Shown piece after piece: positions 51,691-60,201 of a stretch of 64,000 nt of DNA. The notes below the pieces were generated by a model that saw only the letters and a program-made list of their open reading frames with translations, made no database searches and was not told the DNA's origin. This DNA is from an uncultured Formosa sp. (GTDB lineage: Bacteria; Bacteroidota; Bacteroidia; Flavobacteriales; Flavobacteriaceae), in NCBI RefSeq assembly GCF_947500765.1, contig NZ_CANMTH010000003.1, forward strand, positions 186,001-250,000, in the 5' to 3' direction. Position numbers and translations under genes: made by a program. Within the stretch, counting starts at the first letter, position 1; the number at the start of each line of letters is the position of its first letter.

Positions 51691-52365
51691 ATGAAAACTC
51701 AAAATGTAGTATTTGCAATTGCCTTTTTTATGAGCAGTTTACTAATTTCTTTTAATGCTAACGCACAAGATAGAAAAGGACCACCTCCTGGAGGCGGACA
51801 TAGCCCTATTCAGACAAAAACATTAGAAGAAATTGGCGGTTATAAAATAGGAGATGTTGCTACAGATTTTAAACTAAAAAATGTTGATGGCAACATGTTC
51901 TCTTTATCTAATATAAAAAATGCGAAAGGATATATCGTTGTATTTACTTGTAACGAATGTCCTTTTGCAAAAATGTACGAAGACCGTTTAATTGCATTAC
52001 ATAATACATATGCACCATTAGGGTATTCAGTTGTGGCAATAAATCCTAATGTAAGTGAGGATAATCAAAAAGAGAATTTTACTGCCATGCAAAAAAGAGC
52101 CGCCGATAAAAATTTTCCTTTCGTATATTTAGCAGATGAAGGACAACACGTATTTCCTCAATATGGAGCAGTAAGAACACCACATGTGTTTTTATTAGAT
52201 CAGGATAAAAAAGTTCAATATATAGGTACTATAGACGATAATGCAAGATCTGCAGAAGACGTAAATGTAAAATATGTTGAAGATGCAATTCATGCCTTAG
52301 AAAACGGAAAGAAACCAGAACCTAATTTTACTAAAGCTATCGGTTGCCCAGTAAAGGCCATCTAA
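51691..52365 (+). CDS. Redoxin (AhpC/TSA) family exported protein
   Basis: This is a 224-aa protein with signal peptide IAFFMSSLLISFNANAQ. A Gly/Pro linker (GPPPGGGHSPIQ) leads to a thioredoxin fold with a CNECPFAKMYEDRLIALH active site, IVVF strand, and AAPHVFLLDQ-like TPHVFLLDQDKKVQYIGTID. The CxxC followed by F-A-K is typical of this Bacteroidota redoxin group. It probably acts with the TlpA-like protein in envelope thiol redox. A terminator follows at 52390. Confidence 0.85.
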   Translation: MKTQNVVFAIAFFMSSLLISFNANAQDRKGPPPGGGHSPIQTKTLEEIGGYKIGDVATDFKLKNVDGNMFSLSNIKNAKGYIVVFTCNECPFAKMYEDRLIALHNTYAPLGYSVVAINPNVSEDNQKENFTAMQKRAADKNFPFVYLADEGQHVFPQYGAVRTPHVFLLDQDKKVQYIGTIDDNARSAEDVNVKYVEDAIHALENGKKPEPNFTKAIGCPVKAI

Positions 52366-52389
52366 GAAATTAGGTAAAAGTAATACATT

Positions 52390-52425
52390 AAGCATTCGTA
52401 TGGCACATTAGCTATGCGAATGCTT
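52390..52425 (+). terminator. Terminator of the thioredoxin pair
   Basis: The stem AAGCATTCGTA (52390-52400) pairs with ATGCGAATGCTT (52414-52425), followed by TGTTGTTT, 24 bp after the redoxin stop. Confidence 0.75.
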
Positions 52426-52539
52426 TGTTGTTTAGAGTCATATATTTTGGGCTTTTGAGTATACAAGATACAGAATTACAATCTATTAAAGGAAAATTTA
52501 TTATATTAGTTGAATCTTTAAATTGAACACGGTGTTTCA

Positions 52540-52986
52540 TTGACTTATACATTAAAACCAACAGATTTAGATTTTAGAGCAGCAGCGGCATCAGATTTAA
52601 ATTTAACGTATGCTATTAAAACAAAATCTATTAAGCCCTATGTTGCTTCAATTTGGGGATGGGATGACGATTTTCAGTATCATACAGAATGTTTTAATCC
52701 GTTAAACACACAAATTATTTGTTATAAAAAAGAAGCTATTGGTTTCTTTAATATTATAGAGACTGAAACATTTTTTATTATTGAGAACTTACTTATATCT
52801 GAAAATTTTCAGAGTTTAGGCATTGGAGAATTTGTTTTGGATACGATTCTTTTACAAACAATTAAAGAAAAGAAGTCTGTGCGTTTACAAGTGTTTAAAA
52901 TTAATACGAAAGCACAACAATTTTATAGAAGATTTGGTTTTAAATCCATCTCAACATCAGAACATCACATTCTTATGGAGAAATAA
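52540..52986 (+). CDS. GNAT family acetyltransferase
   Basis: This 148-aa protein is predicted from a TTG start at 52540, chosen because no ATG precedes the first strand (DLDFRAAAASDLNLTYAIKT). The P-loop is ISENFQSLGIGEFVLDTILL, then KSVRLQVFKINTKAQQFYRR and FGFKSISTSEHHILMEK, a typical GNAT C-terminus. The substrate is unknown. It lies 62 bp before another GNAT gene on the same strand. Confidence 0.8.
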   Translation: MTYTLKPTDLDFRAAAASDLNLTYAIKTKSIKPYVASIWGWDDDFQYHTECFNPLNTQIICYKKEAIGFFNIIETETFFIIENLLISENFQSLGIGEFVLDTILLQTIKEKKSVRLQVFKINTKAQQFYRRFGFKSISTSEHHILMEK

Positions 52987-53048
52987 TAGCACAATGATGT
53001 ATTTGTTTTTAGTTTATATTTAGTTTTTTAACGGACTAATGTAAACAC

Positions 53049-53585
53049 ATGCTATTATTTGAAACCGATAGATTACAGATTAAAGGCTTAACACAGAAAG
53101 ATAAAACATATTTTGCTGAGTTATTTACAGATCCTCAGGTTTTAGAATTAATTCCGCAAAAGGCATTCACAGCAGCACAAATTACCCATCGTTTTAATAA
53201 TAATCAGAATTTAGATTTAAGTCGGTTACAAAACGAGAAATGTGTTTTTGGGATTTACGAGATTGGCCAATCTGAACTTATCGGCTTGTGTTTGTTTTTA
53301 ATAAATTCTGACCAAGAATACGAATTAGGGTATCGTTTTAGAACTGCGTTTTGGGGTAAAGGCTATGCTACAGAAACCACTAAAGGCATGTTAGACTATT
53401 ATTTTAATATTATGCAAGTTGAAACTGTGACTGCCGATGTTAATATTGCCAACCTAGCTTCGGTTAAAGTTCTTGAGAAATTTATGTCTTCAACTCTAGA
53501 GTTCTATAATGAAAGGGATTGTTGTACAGATAGACGCTTTAAGATTAAAAAAGAGGATTATTTAAAAGAGAATAATAAGTTATAA
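53049..53585 (+). CDS. RimJ/RimL-type GNAT acetyltransferase
   Basis: This 178-aa protein has the RimJ/RimL layout: LFETDRLQIKGLTQKDKTYF, KCVFGIYEIGQSELIGLCLF, LGYRFRTAFWGKGYATETTK with the acetyl-CoA P-loop, then VETVTADVNIANLASVKVLE. Members acetylate protein N-termini or small amines. It is convergent with the serine dehydratase gene, 25 bp between stops. Confidence 0.85.
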   Translation: MLLFETDRLQIKGLTQKDKTYFAELFTDPQVLELIPQKAFTAAQITHRFNNNQNLDLSRLQNEKCVFGIYEIGQSELIGLCLFLINSDQEYELGYRFRTAFWGKGYATETTKGMLDYYFNIMQVETVTADVNIANLASVKVLEKFMSSTLEFYNERDCCTDRRFKIKKEDYLKENNKL

Positions 53586-53610
53586 GGACAAAACAAGTTT
53601 GAAATTATAC

Positions 53611-55197
53611 TTAACAATTTTTAAAACTAGGCGTGTTTAAAATACTTTTATAGCCGGCAAGTTTAGCTTCAATAGTTTTAGCTGTTTTAGTAATGGCTAA
53701 GCCGCCTAAACCAGTACATCTTAAGTTATGGTGAATGGCATCGCCAACACGTTTCATAGTTTCAATAACTTCATCTAAAGGAATCACTTGATCATAATCA
53801 GATAAAGCCATATTGGCACTAGAAATGGCTGTAGAGCTCGCCATAACATTTCTATTTAAACAAGGCGCTTCTACACGATCGGCTACTGTATCGCAAATTA
53901 ATCCTAGAGAACTTTGTAATGCTATTGAAGCGGCGGCTAAAGCCTGTAGTAAAGAACCATTTTTTAAAACCACAAGTCCTGCAGCGGCCATTCCGGAAGC
54001 CGATCCGCATTCGCCCATGCATCCGCCAACTTCTGCTGAAAACGTGGCATGTTCGGTAATAAATATACCAATAAGTCCGGCTGCTAACATGGCTTTAACA
54101 ATGTCGTCTTTTGTTAAATGTAGCACATCTGCAGTTCCAATTAAAGTTCCGGGAATAGCACCACAAGAACCCGCAGTTGGAGCAGCAACAATAACACCCA
54201 TAGCACTTTTTACTTCCATAATGGCTGAGGTGTACATGGTACACGTATTTAAAACATCTCCTGGTACTAAATTGCCGTTTTCAAACTTCTTTTTAAATGT
54301 TAAAGATTGCGGACCTAGAATACGATCTTTATACTTTGTGCCTTGTAAACCCATAGCAACAGCATTACACATAACTTCTACTATATTACCCATCTTGTCT
54401 AAGACGTCTTGTGGCTTTATCTGGCCTCTTATACTTTCATAATCTAAGGCCAATTCCCAAAGTTTTAAATCTTTATCAGCATTATAAATCAGCATCTCTT
54501 CTACAGTAATAAAAGGCACGCTTAGATTTTGTCTTGATGTAATAGGTAGTACTGGAGCAATGGTTTTAATACTCTGAATTTCGTTTAAGGTTGATATTAC
54601 TTGACGTAATTCTGCTTGTTGTGCTTTATTAGAGTGTACAGAAATAAAGTGTTGACATCCATAATGTACGTTAACTTCACCTAAATTCAGATTATGTATG
54701 GTGTTATAGATTGCTGAAGTTTCCTGAGTGTATAAGAGTGTTACATAAAAATCGCCATACATACTCACTGTGGCTTGGTCTATTTCTATAATCTCTATCA
54801 TCCCGCCACCTGTAGAAATAGCAATAACTTGATGAGTTGCTGTGTTGTTTTTTAAAGTAATTTTATAGGTATTGGGATGTTTTGCAGCGATATCATGAAT
54901 ATCTATTTTAATTTTTATACCAGATGCTTCAATATGATGCTTGTAATCTTTTAAGCGTTCATCGTCGGCTTCCCAACCTAATAATCCGCCAAACAACCCC
55001 ATATCTGATCCTTGGCCGGAATGTGTGGTTGCCAAAGATCCATTTGGATCAAATTCAATATATACTTCATCAATATCTCTATCCATGATATTTAAGCATA
55101 TTTTACCTATGCGTAACGCCGCAGCACAATGTGAACTAGACGGTCCTCTCATTACTGGGCCAATAACGTCGTTAAAAATACTTGGATATAATTTCAT
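53611..55197 (-). CDS. sdaA: L-serine ammonia-lyase (iron-sulfur, fused two-domain form)
   Basis: This is a 528-aa protein that deaminates L-serine to pyruvate and ammonia with a [4Fe-4S] cluster. The N-terminal beta part has IGPVMRGPSSSHCAAALRIG and the ASTHSGQGSD-like TTHSGQGSDMGL. The C-terminal alpha part carries the cluster cysteines in AAPTAGSCGAIPGTLI, EVGGCMGECGSASGMAAAG and VEAPCLNRN. Domains are in beta-alpha order with a ~90-residue linker and ACT-like region between. Cytosolic. It is divergent from the DPP-IV gene, sharing a 365-bp region with an AraC-type site. Confidence 0.9.
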   Translation of the reverse strand: MKLYPSIFNDVIGPVMRGPSSSHCAAALRIGKICLNIMDRDIDEVYIEFDPNGSLATTHSGQGSDMGLFGGLLGWEADDERLKDYKHHIEASGIKIKIDIHDIAAKHPNTYKITLKNNTATHQVIAISTGGGMIEIIEIDQATVSMYGDFYVTLLYTQETSAIYNTIHNLNLGEVNVHYGCQHFISVHSNKAQQAELRQVISTLNEIQSIKTIAPVLPITSRQNLSVPFITVEEMLIYNADKDLKLWELALDYESIRGQIKPQDVLDKMGNIVEVMCNAVAMGLQGTKYKDRILGPQSLTFKKKFENGNLVPGDVLNTCTMYTSAIMEVKSAMGVIVAAPTAGSCGAIPGTLIGTADVLHLTKDDIVKAMLAAGLIGIFITEHATFSAEVGGCMGECGSASGMAAAGLVVLKNGSLLQALAAASIALQSSLGLICDTVADRVEAPCLNRNVMASSTAISSANMALSDYDQVIPLDEVIETMKRVGDAIHHNLRCTGLGGLAITKTAKTIEAKLAGYKSILNTPSFKNC

Positions 55198-55562
55198 ATT
55201 AATAAGTATATATTAGTGAATAATTAATTAAAAAAGTTGCTGTTTTTTTTTGTTGTAACTATTTTGTTATCAGTGATTTAGTTAGCTATTAGTAAAGTGT
55301 ATCAATTTTAAATATTACTAGCGCCCTAATTAAAACACTTAAACATCAATTCTAATTATTAAAATTAATAAAATTATCAATATTCGCTTTACTTGAAAGT
55401 GCTTTGGTTAATATAGTATTAGTATTGGTTAGTATACTCAAAAACTTCAATTAGATATTATCTTAATATTGCTTTTGTAAACTGTTTAAAAAACTTGTAT
55501 TGTTCTTAAAGCTTAAAGACATGCATCTGATTTTTGTAAAATAGAAGAAAATAATTTAATAC
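55198..55562. other. Divergent intergenic region, sdaA / DPP-IV
   Basis: This is 365 bp without a gene, very AT-rich. It holds an AraC-like tandem site at 55406-55439 (separate entry). A TGCTTTTG at 55470-55477 is a near match to the -7 consensus for the DPP-IV gene. Otherwise I see nothing. Confidence 0.7.
55406..55439 (+). promoter_or_regulatory. AraC-like tandem operator upstream of the DPP-IV gene
   Basis: Direct half-sites GGTTAATATAGT (55406-55417) and GGTTAGTATACT (55427-55438) are 21 bp apart, two helical turns, the usual arrangement for AraC-family proteins. The 34-bp block matches that upstream of the DapA-family gene (58903-58936) at 26 positions. A further half-site with one mismatch lies upstream of the AraC gene. 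Confidence 0.7.
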
Positions 55563-57797
55563 ATGAAAAGAAATATAATTGCGCTGGTTACTGTTATTTT
55601 GATTGGATATCAATCGGAAGCCCAATCTAATAAAACATTGTCTTTAGAAGATATTTATAAGAATAACGTTTATCAGCAAAAAGGATTTGGACCAGTAAGA
55701 TGGATGAAAGATAATAAAGGTTATTCTACTTTAGAATCGAATGCAAAACTAGAAGGTAAGGATATTGTTAAATACGAAGCAAAATCGGGTAAAAGAACAG
55801 TTTTGGTTTCTGCATCTCAATTAATTCCTAAAAATAAAAACGAAGCTTTAATAATTTCAGACTATCAATGGTCTAACGATGATAGTAAACTTCTTGTGTT
55901 TACCAATACAAAACGCGTTTGGAGATATAACACTAAAGGAGATTACTGGGTTCTCGATTTAGTAACTAATACATTAAAACAACTAGGAGCAGATTTACCA
56001 GAATCTACTTTAATGTTTGCTAAATTTTCACCAGATGCTTCTAAAGTAGCATTTGTAAGTGAGTTGAATATATTCGTTCAAGATTTAAAAACAAATACAG
56101 TTAATCAGTTAACTAAAGACGGAGGAGACCATATTATAAACGGAACTTTTGATTGGGTTTACGAAGAAGAATTAAGTTGTAGAGACGGATTTAGATGGAG
56201 TCCAGATGGCGAACATATTGCTTATTGGCAATCGAATACAGAAGGTGTTGGCACATTTTATATGATTAATAACATAGATTCTATTTACTCTAAACCAATC
56301 CCGATGCCTTATCCAAAGGTAGGAACAACATTATCTTCTGTAAAAGTTGGTGTTATTCCCGTTAAAGGCGGCGAGACAAAATGGTTTGACATTCCTGGAG
56401 ATTCTAGAAATAATTATTTGGCTCGCATGGATTTTATTCCGAATTCTAACGAAGTTATGGTACAACAATTAAACCGACCTCAAAATCAAAATAAAGTATG
56501 GGTTGGAGATATTGAAACTATGAAGCTTAATAATATTCTTACAGAAACAGATGATGCCTTTTTAGATATTCATGATGATATCCGTTGGTTAGATCATGAA
56601 AAATACTTTACATGGTCTAGCGAACGCGACGGTTGGTTACATTTATATAAAGTGTCCAGAAACGGTGAAGAGATTCAGCCCATTACTAAAGGCAATTTTG
56701 ATGTTGTAAATATTAATAATATAGATGTTAAAGGTGGTTATGTGTATTATATAGCTTCTCCAGATAATTTTACACAGCGTTATTTATATAGGAGTAAGAT
56801 TAACGGAAAAGGGAAAGCTGAAAGAATTACACCTGAGAATCAAGTAGGACAAAGTAAATATCAGATTTCTTCAGATGCTAAATGGGCCATTCAAACGTTC
56901 GAGAATACAACTACGCCTTCAATATATTCACTTGTTAGTTTGCCTGCTCATAAATCAGTTAGAGTATTAGAAGATAATAGTGCATTAAAACAAAAATATG
57001 ATGTATTGGGTGTTAACAATAAGGAGTTTATTAAAGTTAATATTGGAGATGATGTGCTTGATGCTTGGATGATAAAACCAAAAGATTTTGATGCTTCAAA
57101 AAAATATCCACTATTTTTTTATGTATATGGAGAACCAGCAGGATCAACAGTGCAAGATAATTGGGCTGGCGGAGATTTATGGCATCACTATATTGCAGAT
57201 CAAGGTTATGTTGTAATAAGTGTAGATAATAGAGGAACAAAAACACCAAGAGGTCGTGATTGGAGAAAATCTATTTATGGACAAATCGGTATATTAGCTT
57301 CAGAAGACCAGTCTAAAGCAGCAACCGAAATTTTAAAAACTTATAATTTTCTAGATTCAGAACGCGTAGGTATTTGGGGATGGAGTGGAGGCGGACAAAT
57401 GACCTTAAATTGTATGTTTAGATATCCAGAAATATATAAAGCAGGATTAGCAGTCTCTTTTGTATCCGATCAGAGGTTATACGATGCGACTTATCAGGAA
57501 CGTTATATGGGATTATTGGAAGATAATGCTAAAGGATATTATGATGGCTCTCCAATAAATTATGCACAACATTTAGAAGGAAATTTAATGGTTATTCATG
57601 GAACAGCAGACGATAATGTACATTATCAGAGTTATGAAATGTTGGTAGACCGATTAATAAAATATAATAAGTTATTCTCTATGATGTCTTATCCAATGCG
57701 TTCTCATTCTATTCACGAAAGAGAAAATACATCGTACCATTTAAGAGAAACTATGGAAAAATACTGGAAGGAACATTTACCTGCTGGTGGAAAATAA
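55563..57797 (+). CDS. Dipeptidyl peptidase IV (S9B family)
   Basis: This is a 744-aa exported serine peptidase (signal RNIIALVTVILIGYQSEAQ). It removes Xaa-Pro (or Xaa-Ala) dipeptides from N-termini. The N-terminal beta-propeller contains the double-Glu motif in FDWVYEEELSCRDGFRWSPD. The catalytic hydrolase domain has the serine in GIWGWSGGGQMTLNCM, the Asp in HGTADDNVHYQS and the His in RSHSIHERENTS. It is periplasmic or surface-associated. An AraC-type tandem site 120-160 bp upstream ties it to the regulator at 57875 and the DapA-family lyase. Confidence 0.9.
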   Translation: MKRNIIALVTVILIGYQSEAQSNKTLSLEDIYKNNVYQQKGFGPVRWMKDNKGYSTLESNAKLEGKDIVKYEAKSGKRTVLVSASQLIPKNKNEALIISDYQWSNDDSKLLVFTNTKRVWRYNTKGDYWVLDLVTNTLKQLGADLPESTLMFAKFSPDASKVAFVSELNIFVQDLKTNTVNQLTKDGGDHIINGTFDWVYEEELSCRDGFRWSPDGEHIAYWQSNTEGVGTFYMINNIDSIYSKPIPMPYPKVGTTLSSVKVGVIPVKGGETKWFDIPGDSRNNYLARMDFIPNSNEVMVQQLNRPQNQNKVWVGDIETMKLNNILTETDDAFLDIHDDIRWLDHEKYFTWSSERDGWLHLYKVSRNGEEIQPITKGNFDVVNINNIDVKGGYVYYIASPDNFTQRYLYRSKINGKGKAERITPENQVGQSKYQISSDAKWAIQTFENTTTPSIYSLVSLPAHKSVRVLEDNSALKQKYDVLGVNNKEFIKVNIGDDVLDAWMIKPKDFDASKKYPLFFYVYGEPAGSTVQDNWAGGDLWHHYIADQGYVVISVDNRGTKTPRGRDWRKSIYGQIGILASEDQSKAATEILKTYNFLDSERVGIWGWSGGGQMTLNCMFRYPEIYKAGLAVSFVSDQRLYDATYQERYMGLLEDNAKGYYDGSPINYAQHLEGNLMVIHGTADDNVHYQSYEMLVDRLIKYNKLFSMMSYPMRSHSIHERENTSYHLRETMEKYWKEHLPAGGK

Positions 57798-57834
57798 TTA
57801 GTACCCCCGTTTTTTACATTTTTTAAATCCGTTA

Positions 57835-57866
57835 AATCACTCTACAAAGTACTGTAGGGTGATTTT
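57835..57866. terminator. Bidirectional terminator between DPP-IV and AraC genes
   Basis: AATCACTCTACA (57835-57846) pairs with TGTAGGGTGATT (57853-57864) with one G-U position, followed by a T-run, between convergent stops at 57797 and 57875. Confidence 0.85.
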
Positions 57867-57874
57867 TTTATAAT

Positions 57875-58747
57875 TTAATCTTTAGGGATGCCTACTAAAG
57901 TTCCGTTTATATGCTGAAGGTAATTAGAAGGAGAAACGTGTTTAAGCTCTTTAAACTTTCTGTTGAAGTTTGAAATAGATCGAAACCCAGATTGATCAGA
58001 GATTTGTGCAATAGATATATCTTTATTCGTTTTTAATAATTGGCAAGCATGTTCTATACGCAGTTCAATTAAATATTTAAAAAATGTTTTATTCGTTCGC
58101 TGTTTAAAAAATCTACAAAATGCATTTGGAGTCATATGTATTAATTCCGAAACCTTTTCTAAAGTAACATCATTCTGAAAATGATGAATAATATAATCGA
58201 ATACAATTTGCATGCGTCTATCGTCTCCATTAGACATTTGTTTTGGGTAAATAAAATCTGTTAATACAGACATTTCACAATTAGAAAGACGACGTAATAA
58301 TTTAAGAAAAATAATGTATCGCAGCAGCTTATTGGTTTTAGGTAATTTCTGCATTAATTTTTTAATGGATTTTGTTTTTGTTTTGGGTTTAAAACCAGAT
58401 ACTGCTTTATTAAAAAAATGATGAAGATTTTCTAATTCCGAAATTTTTAAAAGATGCTCCTTAAAAGTCTCTTCAGAAAAGAACAAAGAAACCATATGGG
58501 ATCTTTCTTCAACTTGATCCATACTTTTAAATAAATGCGGACTATTTCCTCCAATTATAAAAATATCGCCATCGGTATATGGGTGTATACTGTCCGATAT
58601 AATTAATTTTCCTTGTCCTTTTAAAATATAAGCAAGCTGTATTTCTTTGTGTTGGTGAAGTTTATTGTAAAATGAATTTCCCTGATCGACTTGTACAACA
58701 AGGTTCTCATTAATTTGTTTAGGTATTTTAAAGGGATAAATCTTCAT
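57875..58747 (-). CDS. AraC-type regulator of the DPP-IV/DapA-family regulon
   Basis: This 290-aa protein is counted from the ATG at 58747 (MKIYPFKIPKQINENLVVQV); a longer frame to 58834 would cover the operator at 58790. The N-terminal cupin (NKLHQHKEIQLAYILKGQGK; PYTDGDIFIIGGNSPHLF) is a small-molecule sensor. The C-terminal double HTH reads IIHHFQNDVTLEKVSELIHM, TPNAFCRFFKQRTNKTFFKY and ISIAQISDQSGFRSISNFNR. It probably activates the divergent DapA-family gene and the DPP-IV gene and controls itself. Confidence 0.85.
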   Translation of the reverse strand: MKIYPFKIPKQINENLVVQVDQGNSFYNKLHQHKEIQLAYILKGQGKLIISDSIHPYTDGDIFIIGGNSPHLFKSMDQVEERSHMVSLFFSEETFKEHLLKISELENLHHFFNKAVSGFKPKTKTKSIKKLMQKLPKTNKLLRYIIFLKLLRRLSNCEMSVLTDFIYPKQMSNGDDRRMQIVFDYIIHHFQNDVTLEKVSELIHMTPNAFCRFFKQRTNKTFFKYLIELRIEHACQLLKTNKDISIAQISDQSGFRSISNFNRKFKELKHVSPSNYLQHINGTLVGIPKD

Positions 58748-58789
58748 GAGACTAAATGTACAAACATTGAGTATTTTATTATTATACCG

Positions 58790-58801
58790 GGTTAACATAG
58801 T
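58790..58801. promoter_or_regulatory. AraC-like half-site upstream of the regulator gene
   Basis: GGTTAACATAGT differs at one base from the first half-site at 55406. It lies 43 bp from the regulator's proposed start, consistent with autoregulation. A good second half-site at 21 bp is not visible. Confidence 0.5.
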
Positions 58802-58902
58802 ATTGGTTTTAGATAATTTGGTATAATATCTCAATAAATCAGTATTAAAAAGAGTCGTTTTATTTACTTTTTTTAGGTTTTGTAAGACCGTAAATTTAAA
58901 TC

Positions 58903-58969
58903 AGTTAATATAGTCTCAATATTGGCTAATATTCTTTTAACAGTATACTCTACTTAATAGATATTTTTG
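58903..58969 (+). promoter_or_regulatory. AraC-like tandem operator and -7 element of the DapA-family gene
   Basis: Half-sites AGTTAATATAGT (58903-58914) and GGCTAATATTCT (58924-58935) are 21 bp apart, followed after 26 bp by TATTTTTG (58962-58969), a perfect TAnnTTTG -7 element. There is no -33 TTG between them, as expected for an activator-dependent promoter. The ATG follows at 58993. Confidence 0.7.
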
Positions 58970-58992
58970 ATTCAGAATTTAAAACATAATAT

Positions 58993-59907
58993 ATGTCAGT
59001 ACAATGGAAAGGCGTGATGCCAGCGGTGACAACCAAGTTCACTTCAGATGATAAGTTGGATTTAAAGATGTTTATTAAAAATATTGAAGCTCAAGTAGAA
59101 GCTGGTGTAGAAGGTATTATTTTAGGAGGCACTCTTGGTGAAGCAAGTACACTTAATGATGATGAGAAAAAGATATTAATTGAAACTACTGTAGATTTTG
59201 TAAATGGTAAAATTCCTGTAATAATAAATGTTGCCGAACAAACAACAAAAGGTGCCATAGAAGCAGCTAATAAAGCTGAAAAATATGGTGCAGCAGGCTT
59301 GATGATGCTTCCTCCAATGCGTTATAAAGCAAACAATCGCGAAACGGTGATCTATTTTTCTGAAGTTGCAAAACGCACAAGCTTACCTATTATGATTTAT
59401 AATAACCCTATAGATTATGGTATTGAAGTCACTTTAGATATGTTTGATGAACTTCAAAAACATGAAAATATTCAAGCCATAAAAGAATCTACTCGAGATA
59501 TCTCTAATATTACTCGAATCCGTAATCGTTTTGGTAATCGATATCGTGTACTAACGGGAGTAGATACTCTTGGATTAGAAAGTACACTTATGGGAGCAGA
59601 TGGTTGGGTTGCTGGATTAGTTTGTGCTTTTCCTGCAGAAACTGTTGCTGTGTATAAATTAGCAAAAGCAGGTAAGCTTAAAGAAGCTTTAGAAATATAC
59701 CGTTGGTTTTTACCGATTCTAGAATTAGATATAAGTCCACAATTGGTTCAGAACATTAAATTAGCAGAAGTTTATACAGGTATTGGTACCGAACAGGTAA
59801 GAGCACCAAGATTGCCATTACATGGAGCAGAAAGAACACGTGTGATTAAAATTATTGAAGACGGATTAAAATCAAGACCTATACTTCCTGAATATAAACA
59901 CTTATAA
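58993..59907 (+). CDS. Dihydrodipicolinate synthase (DapA) family lyase
   Basis: This 304-aa protein is a Schiff-base (beta/alpha)8 aldolase or lyase. Its motifs are GTLGEASTLNDDEKKILIET (the GT-GE motif), YGAAGLMMLPP, the catalytic-Tyr segment PIMIYNNPIDYGI and the Schiff-base lysine in NIQAIKESTRDISNIT. True DapA has a GTTGE start here; the L at that place and the AraC control favour a catabolic member. In Bacteroidota such genes encode pyrroline-4-hydroxy-2-carboxylate deaminase of hydroxyproline use or keto-deoxy-sugar acid aldolases. Its partner genes (racemase, oxidase, semialdehyde dehydrogenase) are not beside it, so the substrate is unresolved. Confidence 0.85.
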   Translation: MSVQWKGVMPAVTTKFTSDDKLDLKMFIKNIEAQVEAGVEGIILGGTLGEASTLNDDEKKILIETTVDFVNGKIPVIINVAEQTTKGAIEAANKAEKYGAAGLMMLPPMRYKANNRETVIYFSEVAKRTSLPIMIYNNPIDYGIEVTLDMFDELQKHENIQAIKESTRDISNITRIRNRFGNRYRVLTGVDTLGLESTLMGADGWVAGLVCAFPAETVAVYKLAKAGKLKEALEIYRWFLPILELDISPQLVQNIKLAEVYTGIGTEQVRAPRLPLHGAERTRVIKIIEDGLKSRPILPEYKHL

Positions 59908-59967
59908 AAGTTATTATCTACAAAAAATATAATATTTAAAATGATGGGTTTGATTTTTTTTAATTAA

Positions 59968-60010
59968 AAGCAGATAAATTTAATACTTCCTATATTAAAT
60001 TTATCTGCTT
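59968..60010. repeat. 18-bp perfect inverted repeat downstream of the DapA-family gene
   Basis: AAGCAGATAAATTTAATA (59968-59985) and its complement (59993-60010) are separated by 7 nt. No T-run follows on either strand, so it may be a weak terminator or an mRNA 3'-end stabilising hairpin. Confidence 0.6.
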
Positions 60011-60123
60011 AATGGTAATCCTTTCTATCGTTTACAGTCTGGGGTGTATATAAATAAAAACCCTGTTTTCAGATTTAAAATATATAGACTTTTTTCAAGT
60101 ACAAGATTAATATTATTAATAGC

Positions 60124-60166
60124 ATCATCTAGACGTGTGTTATTTTGTATAGCCAGTCTAGATGAT
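60124..60166 (-). terminator. Hairpin downstream of the DUF3570 operon
   Basis: ATCATCTAGAC (60124-60134) pairs with its complement at 60156-60166 across a 21-nt loop, 36 bp beyond the DUF3570 stop. It is AT-rich afterwards but without a clean T-run. Confidence 0.5.
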
Positions 60167-60201
60167 TAATGAGAAATAATAAAACGAAAATGTATCTCGT
60201 T

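Noticed and set aside
53813..54442. 209-aa open frame antisense to serine dehydratase
   Set aside because: It lies wholly inside sdaA, which has all catalytic cysteine motifs; the antisense translation shows no domain pattern.
58748..58834. Extended N-terminus for the AraC regulator
   Set aside because: It would cover the AraC-like half-site at 58790-58801; the protein from 58747 has the usual length.
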